Positions 1-7,333 of a stretch of 64,000 nt of DNA are shown here, one piece after another; position 1 is the stretch's first letter; every line of letters starts with the position of its first letter. Under the pieces are notes generated by a model, which saw only the letters and a list, made by a program, of their open reading frames with translations, had not been told where the DNA came from and made no database searches. Made by a program: the position numbers and the translations under genes. Source of the stretch: SIAQ01 sp964484265 (GTDB taxonomy: Bacteria > Planctomycetota > Planctomycetia > Gemmatales > Gemmataceae); NCBI GenBank assembly GCA_964484265.1, contig CAZAFH010000017.1:1-64000 (forward strand), in the 5' to 3' direction.

Positions 1-30
1 CCCTCTCCCCCACATTCGTGGGGGAGAGGG
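1..30. repeat. Short G/C-rich palindrome at the window edge
   Basis: Positions 1-13 (CCCTCTCCCCCAC) pair perfectly with 18-30 around a 4-nt loop. There is no T-tract on either side, so it looks more like a mobile or structural palindrome than a simple terminator. A related CCCTC/GAGGG inverted pair follows at 106-197. Confidence 0.7.
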
Positions 31-105
31 TGCTCTTCGCGCAACGAATATTGCCCGTGCATGACGCCAAGAATCGACGAATTCCCAATAGTTTTCATCA
101 GCCCA

Positions 106-197
106 GGGAAGGGGTGAGGGCCGCTTGACGATGGTAATGCCAGGAAAATAAATGCACTGCAAACAACCTGCGTCCCTCACCCCCAACCCCTCTCCCG
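106..197. repeat. Imperfect inverted repeat upstream of the first gene
   Basis: GGGAAGGGGTGAGGG at 106-120 is mirrored by CCCTCACCCC and ACCCCTCTCCC at 174-197. The arms are separated by about 55 nt with no open frame of interest. The same pyrimidine-rich sequence appears in the palindrome at 1-30, so the two probably belong to one dispersed family. Confidence 0.55.
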
Positions 198-252
198 GTG
201 GGAGCGGGGAGTTCCAACCGTGAACGACAACCAATACTTGAGAGGTGTGTCC

Positions 253-1368
253 ATGTACTTTCGCTATATGATTGGATTTTTCGCCATCGCATTGTTCACG
301 CTGTCGGTGCGAGCGGATGCCGTCTTCGTCAAGAACCGCGAGAAGGCCATTTTCGGTACCGTCAAGTTCGAGGACGGCAAGGGCATCACTGTTGCCGTTC
401 TGGTCAAGGGCAAAAAGGTAGATGAGCAAATACCCGCCGCGGACCTCATCGACATTCACTACGACGACATCACCCCGGCCGAGTTGCGATTGGCGGGCGG
501 CGCTTACCGCGATGCCAGGGACTACGACCGCGTCGCCATGGAGACGACCGACCCCGTCAAGAGACGAGTCGCCGCGAACAACGCCATCGCGCGCTACACC
601 GCGGCCCTCGCGAAGATGGCGCCGCACAAATACGCCATCCGCACGATCGAGTTTCGCATCGCCTCGCTGTTGGCTCGGCAAGCCGATCTCGAAGGCACGT
701 CGTCCGCGAAGGCGCTGGCGAGTTTGCAGAGCTACAAGAAGAAATTCCCGACGAGTTGGCAGATGAATCACGTCATGCCAAAGATCGCGTTGATCCAGAT
801 GGCGGAAAAGGACTACAAAGGCGCCGAGGAGACCTATCGCGAAATCGCCGATCTGGAAACGTTGCCCATCGACGTCAGGCACGATGCCGAGCTGATGGTG
901 ATCCAGGTAAACCTCAAGGCAGGCAAGGCGGATCTCGCGACGAAAAAGCTCGACGAACTGGAAGCGAAGGCCAAGAACAATCCCGGATTCCACTCGCGAG
1001 TCATCATGACACGAGCGGAACTTCTCGTTGGCCAAAAGAAGATGAACCAGGCAATCCCGCTGCTTCAGAACGTCATCAAGACCAACAAGGATCGAACCGT
1101 CAAGGCGATGGCGCACAATACTCTCGGCGAATGCCTTTTCAACGACGGCAAATACGGCGAAGCGTTGTGGGAGTTTCTCTGGGTGGACACCGTCTTCAAC
1201 GAGGACAAGCATCAGCGGGCCAAGGCGCTCTATTTCCTGTGGAAATGCTTCGAGCAGACGAACAACGCCGAGCGTGCCCAGGAATGTCGCGAGATGCTCG
1301 TGAGCGAAGCCCAATTCGCCGGCACGCAGTATCAGGCGCTCGCCATCGCCAGCGGAAAAACGAAGTAG
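253..1368 (+). CDS. Secreted tetratricopeptide-repeat protein
   Basis: A 371-residue protein with an N-terminal signal peptide: hydrophobic stretch at about residues 7-18 and a probable cleavage site after VRADA. Helical TPR-like pairs occupy roughly residues 90-350; examples are the segments around KDYKGAEETYREIA and DGKYGEALWEFLW. Proteins of this kind usually act as scaffolds in the periplasm or cell envelope. The first 60 residues after the signal are beta-rich and not assigned. The start at 253 is preferred over an in-frame ATG at 220 because GAGAGG lies just upstream of 253 and the signal peptide then begins properly. It is followed after 49 nt by another exported protein on the same strand. 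No specific substrate can be named. Confidence 0.8.
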   Translation: MYFRYMIGFFAIALFTLSVRADAVFVKNREKAIFGTVKFEDGKGITVAVLVKGKKVDEQIPAADLIDIHYDDITPAELRLAGGAYRDARDYDRVAMETTDPVKRRVAANNAIARYTAALAKMAPHKYAIRTIEFRIASLLARQADLEGTSSAKALASLQSYKKKFPTSWQMNHVMPKIALIQMAEKDYKGAEETYREIADLETLPIDVRHDAELMVIQVNLKAGKADLATKKLDELEAKAKNNPGFHSRVIMTRAELLVGQKKMNQAIPLLQNVIKTNKDRTVKAMAHNTLGECLFNDGKYGEALWEFLWVDTVFNEDKHQRAKALYFLWKCFEQTNNAERAQECREMLVSEAQFAGTQYQALAIASGKTK

Positions 1369-1417
1369 CGTATGTGACCGCGTTTCTGCATCGCCCAGAT
1401 CGTTCTTGGAGGGCCCG

Positions 1418-2398
1418 ATGTTCTCGATCTCGCAACGCCGGGCCATCGCGATTGGAGTGCTTCTCTGCGTCGCTGCCTCGATGACCTGGAGAAAGACTCC
1501 CATCGCCGCTGGCGGCAAGCAAACCGACGGGCTTGGGCCTAACGTCAGCCTCAAGGGCATGCGCTTGTTCCCCGACGATAATCCCTGGAACCGGGATATT
1601 TCCAGGGAGCCTGTCGATCCCAATTCGGAAAACCTCATCAAGAGCATCGGCTGGAATAAGCCGTTGCATCCCGATTTTGGCACAACCTACCGCGGCGCGC
1701 CGAACGGGATTCCGTATGTCGTCGTATCCGGTCAGCAGAAAAAGGTGCCGATCACGTTTCGCTATGCCGACGAGAGCGATCCCGGCCCCTACCCAATCCC
1801 GCCGGATGCACCAATCGAAGGTGGGCCCACGAGCGACGGCGACCGCCATATCCTCGTGCTCGATCGCGATAATCACAGGCTGTACGAAGTCTTCTCGGCT
1901 TATCCCGACGGCAAGGGCGGTTGGAAGTCCGGCGGCGGCGCGATCTTCGACCTCAAATCGAATCGGCTTCGACCCGCGGGTTGGACCTCCGCCGACGCCG
2001 CCGGCCTGCCGATCCTGCCAGGTTTGGTGCGCTACGACGAGGTGATCGAACAGAAAAAGATCGAGCACGCCTTGCGATTCACCGTCGTGAAGTCTCGTCG
2101 TGCGTATGTCGCGCCGGCGACCCATTTCGCCAGTCCGCACAAAGATCCCAACCTTCCGCCGATGGGCATGCGCGTTCGGCTCAAGGCGAGCTTCAACGTC
2201 TTGCCGTACCCCCCAGAGGCACAGGTAATCCTGCGGGCGCTCCAGAAGTACGGCATGTTCGTGGCCGACAATGGCAGCGACTGGTTCTTAAGCGGTGCAC
2301 CTGACCCGCGCTGGAACGACGCCAATCTGCGCACGCTCAAAAAAGTCAAAGGCAGCGACTTCGAAGTAGTCCGCATGGGCACGATGGTAACGAAATAG
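1418..2398 (+). CDS. Conserved exported protein of unknown function
   Basis: A 326-residue protein with an N-terminal signal sequence (positive residues then IAIGVLLCVAAS). The mature part has a composition and motif order I associate with a widespread uncharacterised secreted family: LFPDDNPWN near the start, then YPIPPDAPIEGG, a GDRHILVLD segment, RPAGWTSADAAGLPILPG, and a late VADNGSDWFLSGAPD. The conserved acidic and aromatic positions suggest an enzyme or carbohydrate-binding fold, but no catalytic set is recognisable. GGAGG at 1408-1412, five bases before the ATG, fixes this start over the ATG at 1406. It lies between the secreted TPR protein and the DUF1549/DUF1553 protein, all on the plus strand with short gaps. 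Confidence 0.75.
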   Translation: MFSISQRRAIAIGVLLCVAASMTWRKTPIAAGGKQTDGLGPNVSLKGMRLFPDDNPWNRDISREPVDPNSENLIKSIGWNKPLHPDFGTTYRGAPNGIPYVVVSGQQKKVPITFRYADESDPGPYPIPPDAPIEGGPTSDGDRHILVLDRDNHRLYEVFSAYPDGKGGWKSGGGAIFDLKSNRLRPAGWTSADAAGLPILPGLVRYDEVIEQKKIEHALRFTVVKSRRAYVAPATHFASPHKDPNLPPMGMRVRLKASFNVLPYPPEAQVILRALQKYGMFVADNGSDWFLSGAPDPRWNDANLRTLKKVKGSDFEVVRMGTMVTK

Positions 2399-2428
2399 AT
2401 CTCCGCGCAAGCGGCGAACGAGGAAGCA

Positions 2429-5400
2429 ATGACCTTTCGCACGATAATCACGCTCGCCATCTTCGCATTGATTGCTTCGGCGTCAACAGTTCAGGCGCAG
2501 GCGAAACGGTCCATCGACTTCAATCGCGACGTTCGGCCCATTCTTTCCGACGCATGCTTCCACTGCCACGGCCCCGACAAGGCGAAGCGCAAAGCCGGCC
2601 TGGGCTTCGACAGCGAGGATGCCGCCAAGATTGACCTCGGCGGGTACCGCGCGATCGTGCCTGGCAAACCCGCGGATAGTGAACTGGTAAAACGCATCAC
2701 GACTGCGGACAAGACTAAACTCATGCCGCCTGCGTCCTCGCCTCACAAGCTCACGCCGGCGCAGATTCAAACGCTGACGCGTTGGATTGCTGAGGGCGCG
2801 AAGTGGGAAAAGCACTGGGCGTTTCTTCCGCCGGTACGTGCGCCCTTGCCCGCAGTAAAGAACAAGGTCTGGCCGCGCAACCCGATCGACCGCTTCATCC
2901 TTGCGCGACTCGAGGCCGAGGGGCTTACGCCATCGCCCGAAGCCGACCCCGTCACGCTCATCCGCCGGCTCTCGCTCGACCTGACGGGAGTTCCACCCAC
3001 ACTTCAGGAAGTTGATGATTTTCGCCTGAAGATTGCGGTGTGGAAGAAAAAAAGGCCAAAAAGCCCAGGGGTGAGCGCAGCGAACCCCTGGGATAAAGGA
3101 GATAATCTGATTCCCCAGGAAGCCGTCGAGGAACTCGTCGATCGGCTGCTCGCTTCGCCGCGCTATGGCGAACGCATGGCGCAGCGCTGGCTGGACGCAG
3201 CACGGTACGCCGATACCAATGGCTATCAGAACGACGGAGAGCGCACGATGTGGCGCTGGCGCGACTGGGTCATCGACGCGTTCAATTCAAATATGCCGTT
3301 CGATCAGTTCACCATCGAACAAATCGCCGGCGACATGTTGCCCAACCCCACGCTGGATCAACGTATCGCCACCGGATTCAACCGCAACCACCGGGGCAAT
3401 AGCGAGGGCGGAGTCATTCCCGAAGAGTTCGCGGCCGAGTATGTCGTCGATCGCGTCGATACCACGTCCACGGTTTGGCTTGGCTTGACTGTCGGCTGCG
3501 CGAAATGCCACAATCACAAATACGACCCGATCAGCCAGAAGGAGTTCTACCAGCTCTTCGCCTACTTCAACAACGTGCCCGAACGAGGCAAAGCGATCAA
3601 GTATGGCAACTCGCCGCCGTTCATCAAATCGCCGACGCGCGAACAGGCGAAACAACTTGCCCTGCTTACAAAAGTCTTGCAAAGTAAGGAACGAGCCTTT
3701 CAGGATCTCAAAGGCGAACTCAACGTGGAACAGGCGAAGTGGGAAAAATCCGTACTTCCGCTGACCCAGATCGACTGGACCTACTCGCGCGGCCTGGTTC
3801 GCAGCTATCCCCTGATGGACGGGGCCAATCGCGATTTCACCAGCAACGTCATTCACTTTGGGCCGATCCGGCAAAACAGCACGCAATGGGCACGCTATTT
3901 CGACGGCACGCGCTACTTCGACGGAGGCAATGCCGCGCGATTTGGCTTCTTCGACAAGTTCAGCATCGGCGCCTGGATCGCGCCGGTCGGAAAGAAGGGC
4001 GGCACCATCGTCTCGCGCATGGCCGACACCGATCGCGCCGACGGTTACAGCTTCGTGCTCGAAGACGGCAAGCTGCATCTCAATCTCGTCAAACGCTGGC
4101 TGGACGACGCCATCCGCGTCGAGACCGTTGAAACCGTGCCGACGGACGGCTGGCGGCATGTCGCGTTCTCTTACGACGGAACCCGGCTCGCTTCCGGCAT
4201 CCGGATCTACATTGACGGCAAGCCCGCGAAAATCAAGGTGAACCTCGATGACCTCAACCAATCCTTCGTAACCGAGCAACCGTTCCGCGTCGGCGCCGGC
4301 GGCGGGAAGGATAGCCGATTCGTCGGAAGCATCTCCCACGTGCTCGTCTACAATCATGTCGTCGCGCCAGAGGATGTCGCCGCACTGGGCAATGCCGACC
4401 CGATCGAACGCATCGTATTCATCCCGGCCGCGAAGCGATCCCCTGCCCAGGCCCACAAGCTGGCGTCGTATTATCTCGATCAAAAAGCGCCGAAGGCGAT
4501 CCGCCAGGCCTACGCCGAGCTGCTCGCTGCGAGTGCCGAGCTGGAACGCTTCGACGAAACCATCCCGACGACGATGGTCATGCAAGAAATGCCCACGCCG
4601 CGCGCCACGCATATTCTCCTTCGCGGCGAATACGACAAGCTCGGCCCGAAGGTTCAACCCGGCGTGCCCGCGGCCTTCTCTCCGTTGCCCAAGGGGGCGC
4701 CCAACAATCGGCTCGGATTCGCCCGCTGGCTGATCGCGCCGGAGAACCCGCTGACCGCCCGCGTGGCCGTCAATCGCCATTGGCAGATGCTGTTTGGGAC
4801 CGGCATCGTAAAAACCGTCGAGGATTTCGGCTCGCAAGGCGATTGGCCAAGCCATCACGATTTACTCGATTGGCTTGCGGTGGAATACATGGAAGGCTTC
4901 GCCGCGACGCGCAGCGGAGCGCGGGACGATGATCGCGCTCCGCTGCGCGTCGCGGCTAAGCCGTGGGACACCAAGCGCCTGCTAAAACTTATCGCCACCA
5001 GCGCGACGTATCGCCAGTCGTCGCGCGTCACGCCTGCTTTGCTCCAGCGCGATCCCGACAATCGCTTGCTGGCGCGTGGCCCGCGCTTTCGGCTATCCGC
5101 CGACGTCATCCGGGATCAGGCGTTGGCCGTCAGCGGGTTGCTCGTCGAAACAATCGGTGGTCCGTCGGTGAAGCCGTATCAACCCGCGGGGCTGGCCAAG
5201 GAACTGACCGGCACGGAGGATTACGAGCAGGACCACGGCAAGAGTTTGTATCGCCGCAGCCTTTATGTCTTCTGGAAACGCACGATCGCTCCGCCGACGC
5301 TGACGAATTTCGACGCTGCCAATCGCGAGACCTGCGTGGTGCGTGAATCGCGCACGAACACGCCGTTGCAAGCGCTGAACCTGATGAACGACGTGACGTT

Positions 5401-5704
5401 CGTGGAAGCCGCTCGCGTGCTGGCCGAGCGCGTGATGCATGCAGAGAAGACGCCGGCTTCGCGTTTAGCGCTCGCGTGGCGCCTTGCCACGTCGCGCGCT
5501 CCTGCCGAGATCGAGGCGAAGATCATGCGAGCCGCGTTCGATGCGCACCTCGCACACTATCGCGCCAACCGCGTCGCAGCCGCCAAGCTTGCGTCCACCG
5601 GAGAGTCGCCTCGCGATGCGTTCCTCGACGTCGCCGAGCACGCGGCCTACACCGCTGTGTGCAACCTGGTGCTGAATCTGGATGAGGTGATTACGAAGGA
5701 GTGA
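2429..5704 (+). CDS. Secreted DUF1549/LamG/DUF1553 planctomycete cytochrome-type protein
   Basis: A 1091-residue exported protein, signal peptide about residues 1-26. Order of parts: PSCyt1-type segment with CFHCH (Cys43, Cys46, His47), a DUF1549 domain (about 150-400) with a second CxxCH at Cys357-His361, a concanavalin/LamG-like domain (about 465-655, around the repeated RYFDG segments), and a DUF1553 domain (about 755-1030). Such proteins are abundant in planctomycetes and are thought to act in the periplasm, possibly in polysaccharide breakdown; the reaction is not established. The usual DUF1501 partner gene is absent downstream. Two palindromic DNA elements sit in frame inside the gene: one within residues about 199-230 and one coding residues 823-845. 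Both fall where relatives as I remember them have no extra sequence, and neither breaks the frame. Confidence 0.9.
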   Translation: MTFRTIITLAIFALIASASTVQAQAKRSIDFNRDVRPILSDACFHCHGPDKAKRKAGLGFDSEDAAKIDLGGYRAIVPGKPADSELVKRITTADKTKLMPPASSPHKLTPAQIQTLTRWIAEGAKWEKHWAFLPPVRAPLPAVKNKVWPRNPIDRFILARLEAEGLTPSPEADPVTLIRRLSLDLTGVPPTLQEVDDFRLKIAVWKKKRPKSPGVSAANPWDKGDNLIPQEAVEELVDRLLASPRYGERMAQRWLDAARYADTNGYQNDGERTMWRWRDWVIDAFNSNMPFDQFTIEQIAGDMLPNPTLDQRIATGFNRNHRGNSEGGVIPEEFAAEYVVDRVDTTSTVWLGLTVGCAKCHNHKYDPISQKEFYQLFAYFNNVPERGKAIKYGNSPPFIKSPTREQAKQLALLTKVLQSKERAFQDLKGELNVEQAKWEKSVLPLTQIDWTYSRGLVRSYPLMDGANRDFTSNVIHFGPIRQNSTQWARYFDGTRYFDGGNAARFGFFDKFSIGAWIAPVGKKGGTIVSRMADTDRADGYSFVLEDGKLHLNLVKRWLDDAIRVETVETVPTDGWRHVAFSYDGTRLASGIRIYIDGKPAKIKVNLDDLNQSFVTEQPFRVGAGGGKDSRFVGSISHVLVYNHVVAPEDVAALGNADPIERIVFIPAAKRSPAQAHKLASYYLDQKAPKAIRQAYAELLAASAELERFDETIPTTMVMQEMPTPRATHILLRGEYDKLGPKVQPGVPAAFSPLPKGAPNNRLGFARWLIAPENPLTARVAVNRHWQMLFGTGIVKTVEDFGSQGDWPSHHDLLDWLAVEYMEGFAATRSGARDDDRAPLRVAAKPWDTKRLLKLIATSATYRQSSRVTPALLQRDPDNRLLARGPRFRLSADVIRDQALAVSGLLVETIGGPSVKPYQPAGLAKELTGTEDYEQDHGKSLYRRSLYVFWKRTIAPPTLTNFDAANRETCVVRESRTNTPLQALNLMNDVTFVEAARVLAERVMHAEKTPASRLALAWRLATSRAPAEIEAKIMRAAFDAHLAHYRANRVAAAKLASTGESPRDAFLDVAEHAAYTAVCNLVLNLDEVITKE
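3061..3094 (+). repeat. Family A palindromic half-element inside a coding region
   Basis: The stretch starts AAGCCCAGGGGTGAGCGC and ends CCCCTGGGAT. CCCAGGGGT at 3064-3072 pairs perfectly with ACCCCTGGG at 3084-3092. Nearly the same 34 bp occurs between genes at 27236, 30939 and 43151, and with a changed loop at 7243. Here it is translated in frame as SPGVSAANPWD within the DUF1549 domain. Confidence 0.9.
4895..4962. repeat. 68-bp palindrome inside a coding region
   Basis: A 29-nt left arm (4895-4923) is repeated inverted at 4934-4962 with a single mismatch and a 10-nt loop. It is read in frame and adds about 23 residues (GFAATRSGARDDDRAPLRVA and three more) between the conserved LLDWLAVEYME and WDTKRLLKLIATSATYRQSS segments of DUF1553. 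These are separated by only about two residues in typical members as I remember them. Confidence 0.9.
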
Positions 5705-5708
5705 AGCC

Positions 5709-5737
5709 ATCAGCTATTGGCTGTCAGCTTTCAGCTA
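5709..5737. repeat. Family C repeat (single arm)
   Basis: CAGCTATTGGCTGTCAGCTTTCAGCTA is a tandem of the AGCTNTCAGCT unit also seen at 28455-28604 and 41852-41968. It lies just after the DUF1553 gene and artificially lengthens the reading frame of the next gene upstream of its real start at 5750. Confidence 0.7.
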
Positions 5738-5749
5738 GAGATAACAAAA

Positions 5750-6349
5750 ATGGCCACAGGCATTATCACACCGATACCCGATCTATGGGAACGCTACACC
5801 ATGGCTGTGGATAAACTCACCGATCGGCTCAATCGCATTACGGGAGCACTCACCCAACTGGGCGTTCCCTACGCGCTCGTCGGCGGGCAAGCGGTCATCT
5901 TTTGGGTTGCGACCAAAGATCCGGCAGCCGTCCGGACTACGAAAGATGTAGACATTTTGCTTAGTCGCGATGATCTGCCGCAGGCGAGAAAGGCCGCTCG
6001 GTCGGTTGGCCTGGACTATGTCGAAGTCGTCGATGTCGGCATGTTTCTGGAGCCGAGCGACCCGAATCCGAGGCATGGCGTTCATCTGATCTGGGCCGGT
6101 GAAAAGGTGAAAGCCGACGATCCGCTGCCGACACCGATGATCGCGGAACGCCAGGAATTGGAGCCTGGCAAATCGGTAGTGACGCTTGCAGGCCTGGTGC
6201 AGATGAAGCTCACCGCCAACCGTGACAAGGACCGTGTCCACCTGCGCGACATGATCGACGTCGGTCTAATTGATCGCGCGATGCTGGTCGGATTGCCTGC
6301 GGAACTGGCGACGAGGTTGGACGCGTTGCTGGCGGATGCGGGATATTGA
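5750..6349 (+). CDS. Nucleotidyltransferase-fold protein
   Basis: A 199-residue cytoplasmic protein. Residues about 30-80 carry the nucleotidyltransferase pattern: ALVGGQAVIFW, then after a basic segment the acidic pair in KDVDILLSRDDL. This is the hallmark of MNT/AbiEii-like and DUF6036-like transferases that move a nucleotidyl group onto a protein, RNA or small molecule. The C-terminal half (ERQELEPGKSVVTLAGLVQMKL, then DKDRVHLRDMIDVGLI) matches the usual helical tail of proteins that predict transfer of a household locus into a toxin-like role, but no antitoxin partner is adjacent. The ATG at 5750 is preferred because the alternative at 5717 lies in repeat DNA. Function beyond the fold is inference. 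Confidence 0.75.
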   Translation: MATGIITPIPDLWERYTMAVDKLTDRLNRITGALTQLGVPYALVGGQAVIFWVATKDPAAVRTTKDVDILLSRDDLPQARKAARSVGLDYVEVVDVGMFLEPSDPNPRHGVHLIWAGEKVKADDPLPTPMIAERQELEPGKSVVTLAGLVQMKLTANRDKDRVHLRDMIDVGLIDRAMLVGLPAELATRLDALLADAGY

Positions 6350-6375
6350 TAATCCGATCGGAAGTTCATGCTCCG

Positions 6376-6429
6376 CGTTTAGCGTTCGATGGATGCCATG
6401 CCAGCGATGTATCCATCGGACGCTAAACG
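6376..6429. repeat. Family B palindrome (TTTAGCG..CGCTAAA)
   Basis: CGTTTAGCGTTCGATGGAT at the left is mirrored by ATCCATCGGACGCTAAACG at the right, with one bulged base and a loop of about 16 nt. The outer TTTAGCG/CGCTAAA signature recurs at 39258, 49341 and, as CTTAGCG, at 57407. It lies between the nucleotidyltransferase gene and comB and could also fold in RNA. Confidence 0.85.
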
Positions 6430-6456
6430 TGATACATTTCCTGGTGAGTTCTATCC

Positions 6457-7221
6457 ATGTCCCCCCGCGAAGTTCACGTTCACCTAGTTCCCAAATTTGC
6501 CGAGGCCGAACGATTGCGAGGCTCGGTCGCTCTTGCAATCGACGTGCTGCGCGCGACGACGACGATCGTCCACGCGCTCGCGGCCGGTTGCCTCAGCGTC
6601 AGGCCGTGCGCGGAAATCGACGACGCCAAATCGCTCTCGGCCAGCTTCCCGGCATCGCTGGCCATCCTCGCCGGCGAGCGCGGCGGGTTGCCCGTCGCTG
6701 GCTTCGACCTCGGCAATTCGCCGCGCGAATGCACGCCGGCTCGGCTTTACGACAAGACGCTGATCTTCACGACGAGCAACGGCACGCGTGCCATCCTCGC
6801 CGCTTCTTCAGCAGAACGCGTGCTCATTGCGAGCTTCGTCAATTTCAGTGCCGTGTGCGAACAACTTCTGGGCGATGCGCGTCCTATTCATATCGTCTGT
6901 GCCGGCGACAACGGCGAGCCTTGCCTGGAGGACACCATGCTCGCCGGGGCGTTCGTCGAGGTGCTCAGCGAAAAGACAAACATCCGCCCCAACGATAGCG
7001 CCAGGCTTGCGTGGGACTGTTTCGAGAATCACGGCCAAATCCTGCTCGGTGCGCTCGAAGTCAGCTCCGGCGGCGAACGCCTGCGAGAAATCGGCTGCGG
7101 CGCTGACCTGCCGATTGCTGCGGAGGTGGACAAGTTCACGCTCGTGCCCGAGCTTCGCCGCGATCCGCTGCGTATCGAGGTCGCCGCCGCGGGCATCGTC
7201 AAACGCCATTGGCCGCGATAA
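6457..7221 (+). CDS. comB: 2-phosphosulfolactate phosphatase-type protein (ComB)
   Basis: A 254-residue protein matching the ComB family. This Mg-dependent phosphatase converts 2-phospho-3-sulfolactate to sulfolactate in the coenzyme M pathway. Visible family segments are AIDVLRATTTIVHAL near residue 30, LAGERGGLPVAGFDLGNSP near residue 80, and IFTTSNGTRAI near 105; the length is typical. No comA, comC or other coenzyme M genes are near it, and many bacteria carry an isolated comB whose substrate is unknown. It follows a family B palindrome and precedes a family A palindrome and the glycyl-tRNA synthetase gene. The family call is secure; the physiological substrate in this organism is not. 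Confidence 0.88.
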   Translation: MSPREVHVHLVPKFAEAERLRGSVALAIDVLRATTTIVHALAAGCLSVRPCAEIDDAKSLSASFPASLAILAGERGGLPVAGFDLGNSPRECTPARLYDKTLIFTTSNGTRAILAASSAERVLIASFVNFSAVCEQLLGDARPIHIVCAGDNGEPCLEDTMLAGAFVEVLSEKTNIRPNDSARLAWDCFENHGQILLGALEVSSGGERLREIGCGADLPIAAEVDKFTLVPELRRDPLRIEVAAAGIVKRHWPR

Positions 7222-7242
7222 GATTGACGCAAACAAACACTC

Positions 7243-7312
7243 AAGCCCACGGGTGAGGTACTCCGAACCCTTGGGATATCCCAGAGGTTCGGAGTACCTC
7301 ACCTCTGGGCTT
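7243..7312. repeat. Family A full palindrome between comB and glyS
   Basis: Two arms of about 34 nt face each other: AAGCCCACGGGTGAGGTACT... and ...AGTACCTCACCTCTGGGCTT. The ends (AAGCCC, GGGAT) match the other family A copies, while the inner part reads GAGGTACTCCGAACC rather than GAGCGCAGCGAACC. The element ends 21 nt before the glyS start and would form a long hairpin in the leader. Confidence 0.92.
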
Positions 7313-7333
7313 CAACAACAAAGGTCGAATTCA

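Noticed and set aside
3287..4858. 523-codon open frame on the minus strand
   Set aside because: It lies opposite the DUF1549/DUF1553 gene. In high-GC DNA the antisense frame stays open, and its translation has no family resemblance.
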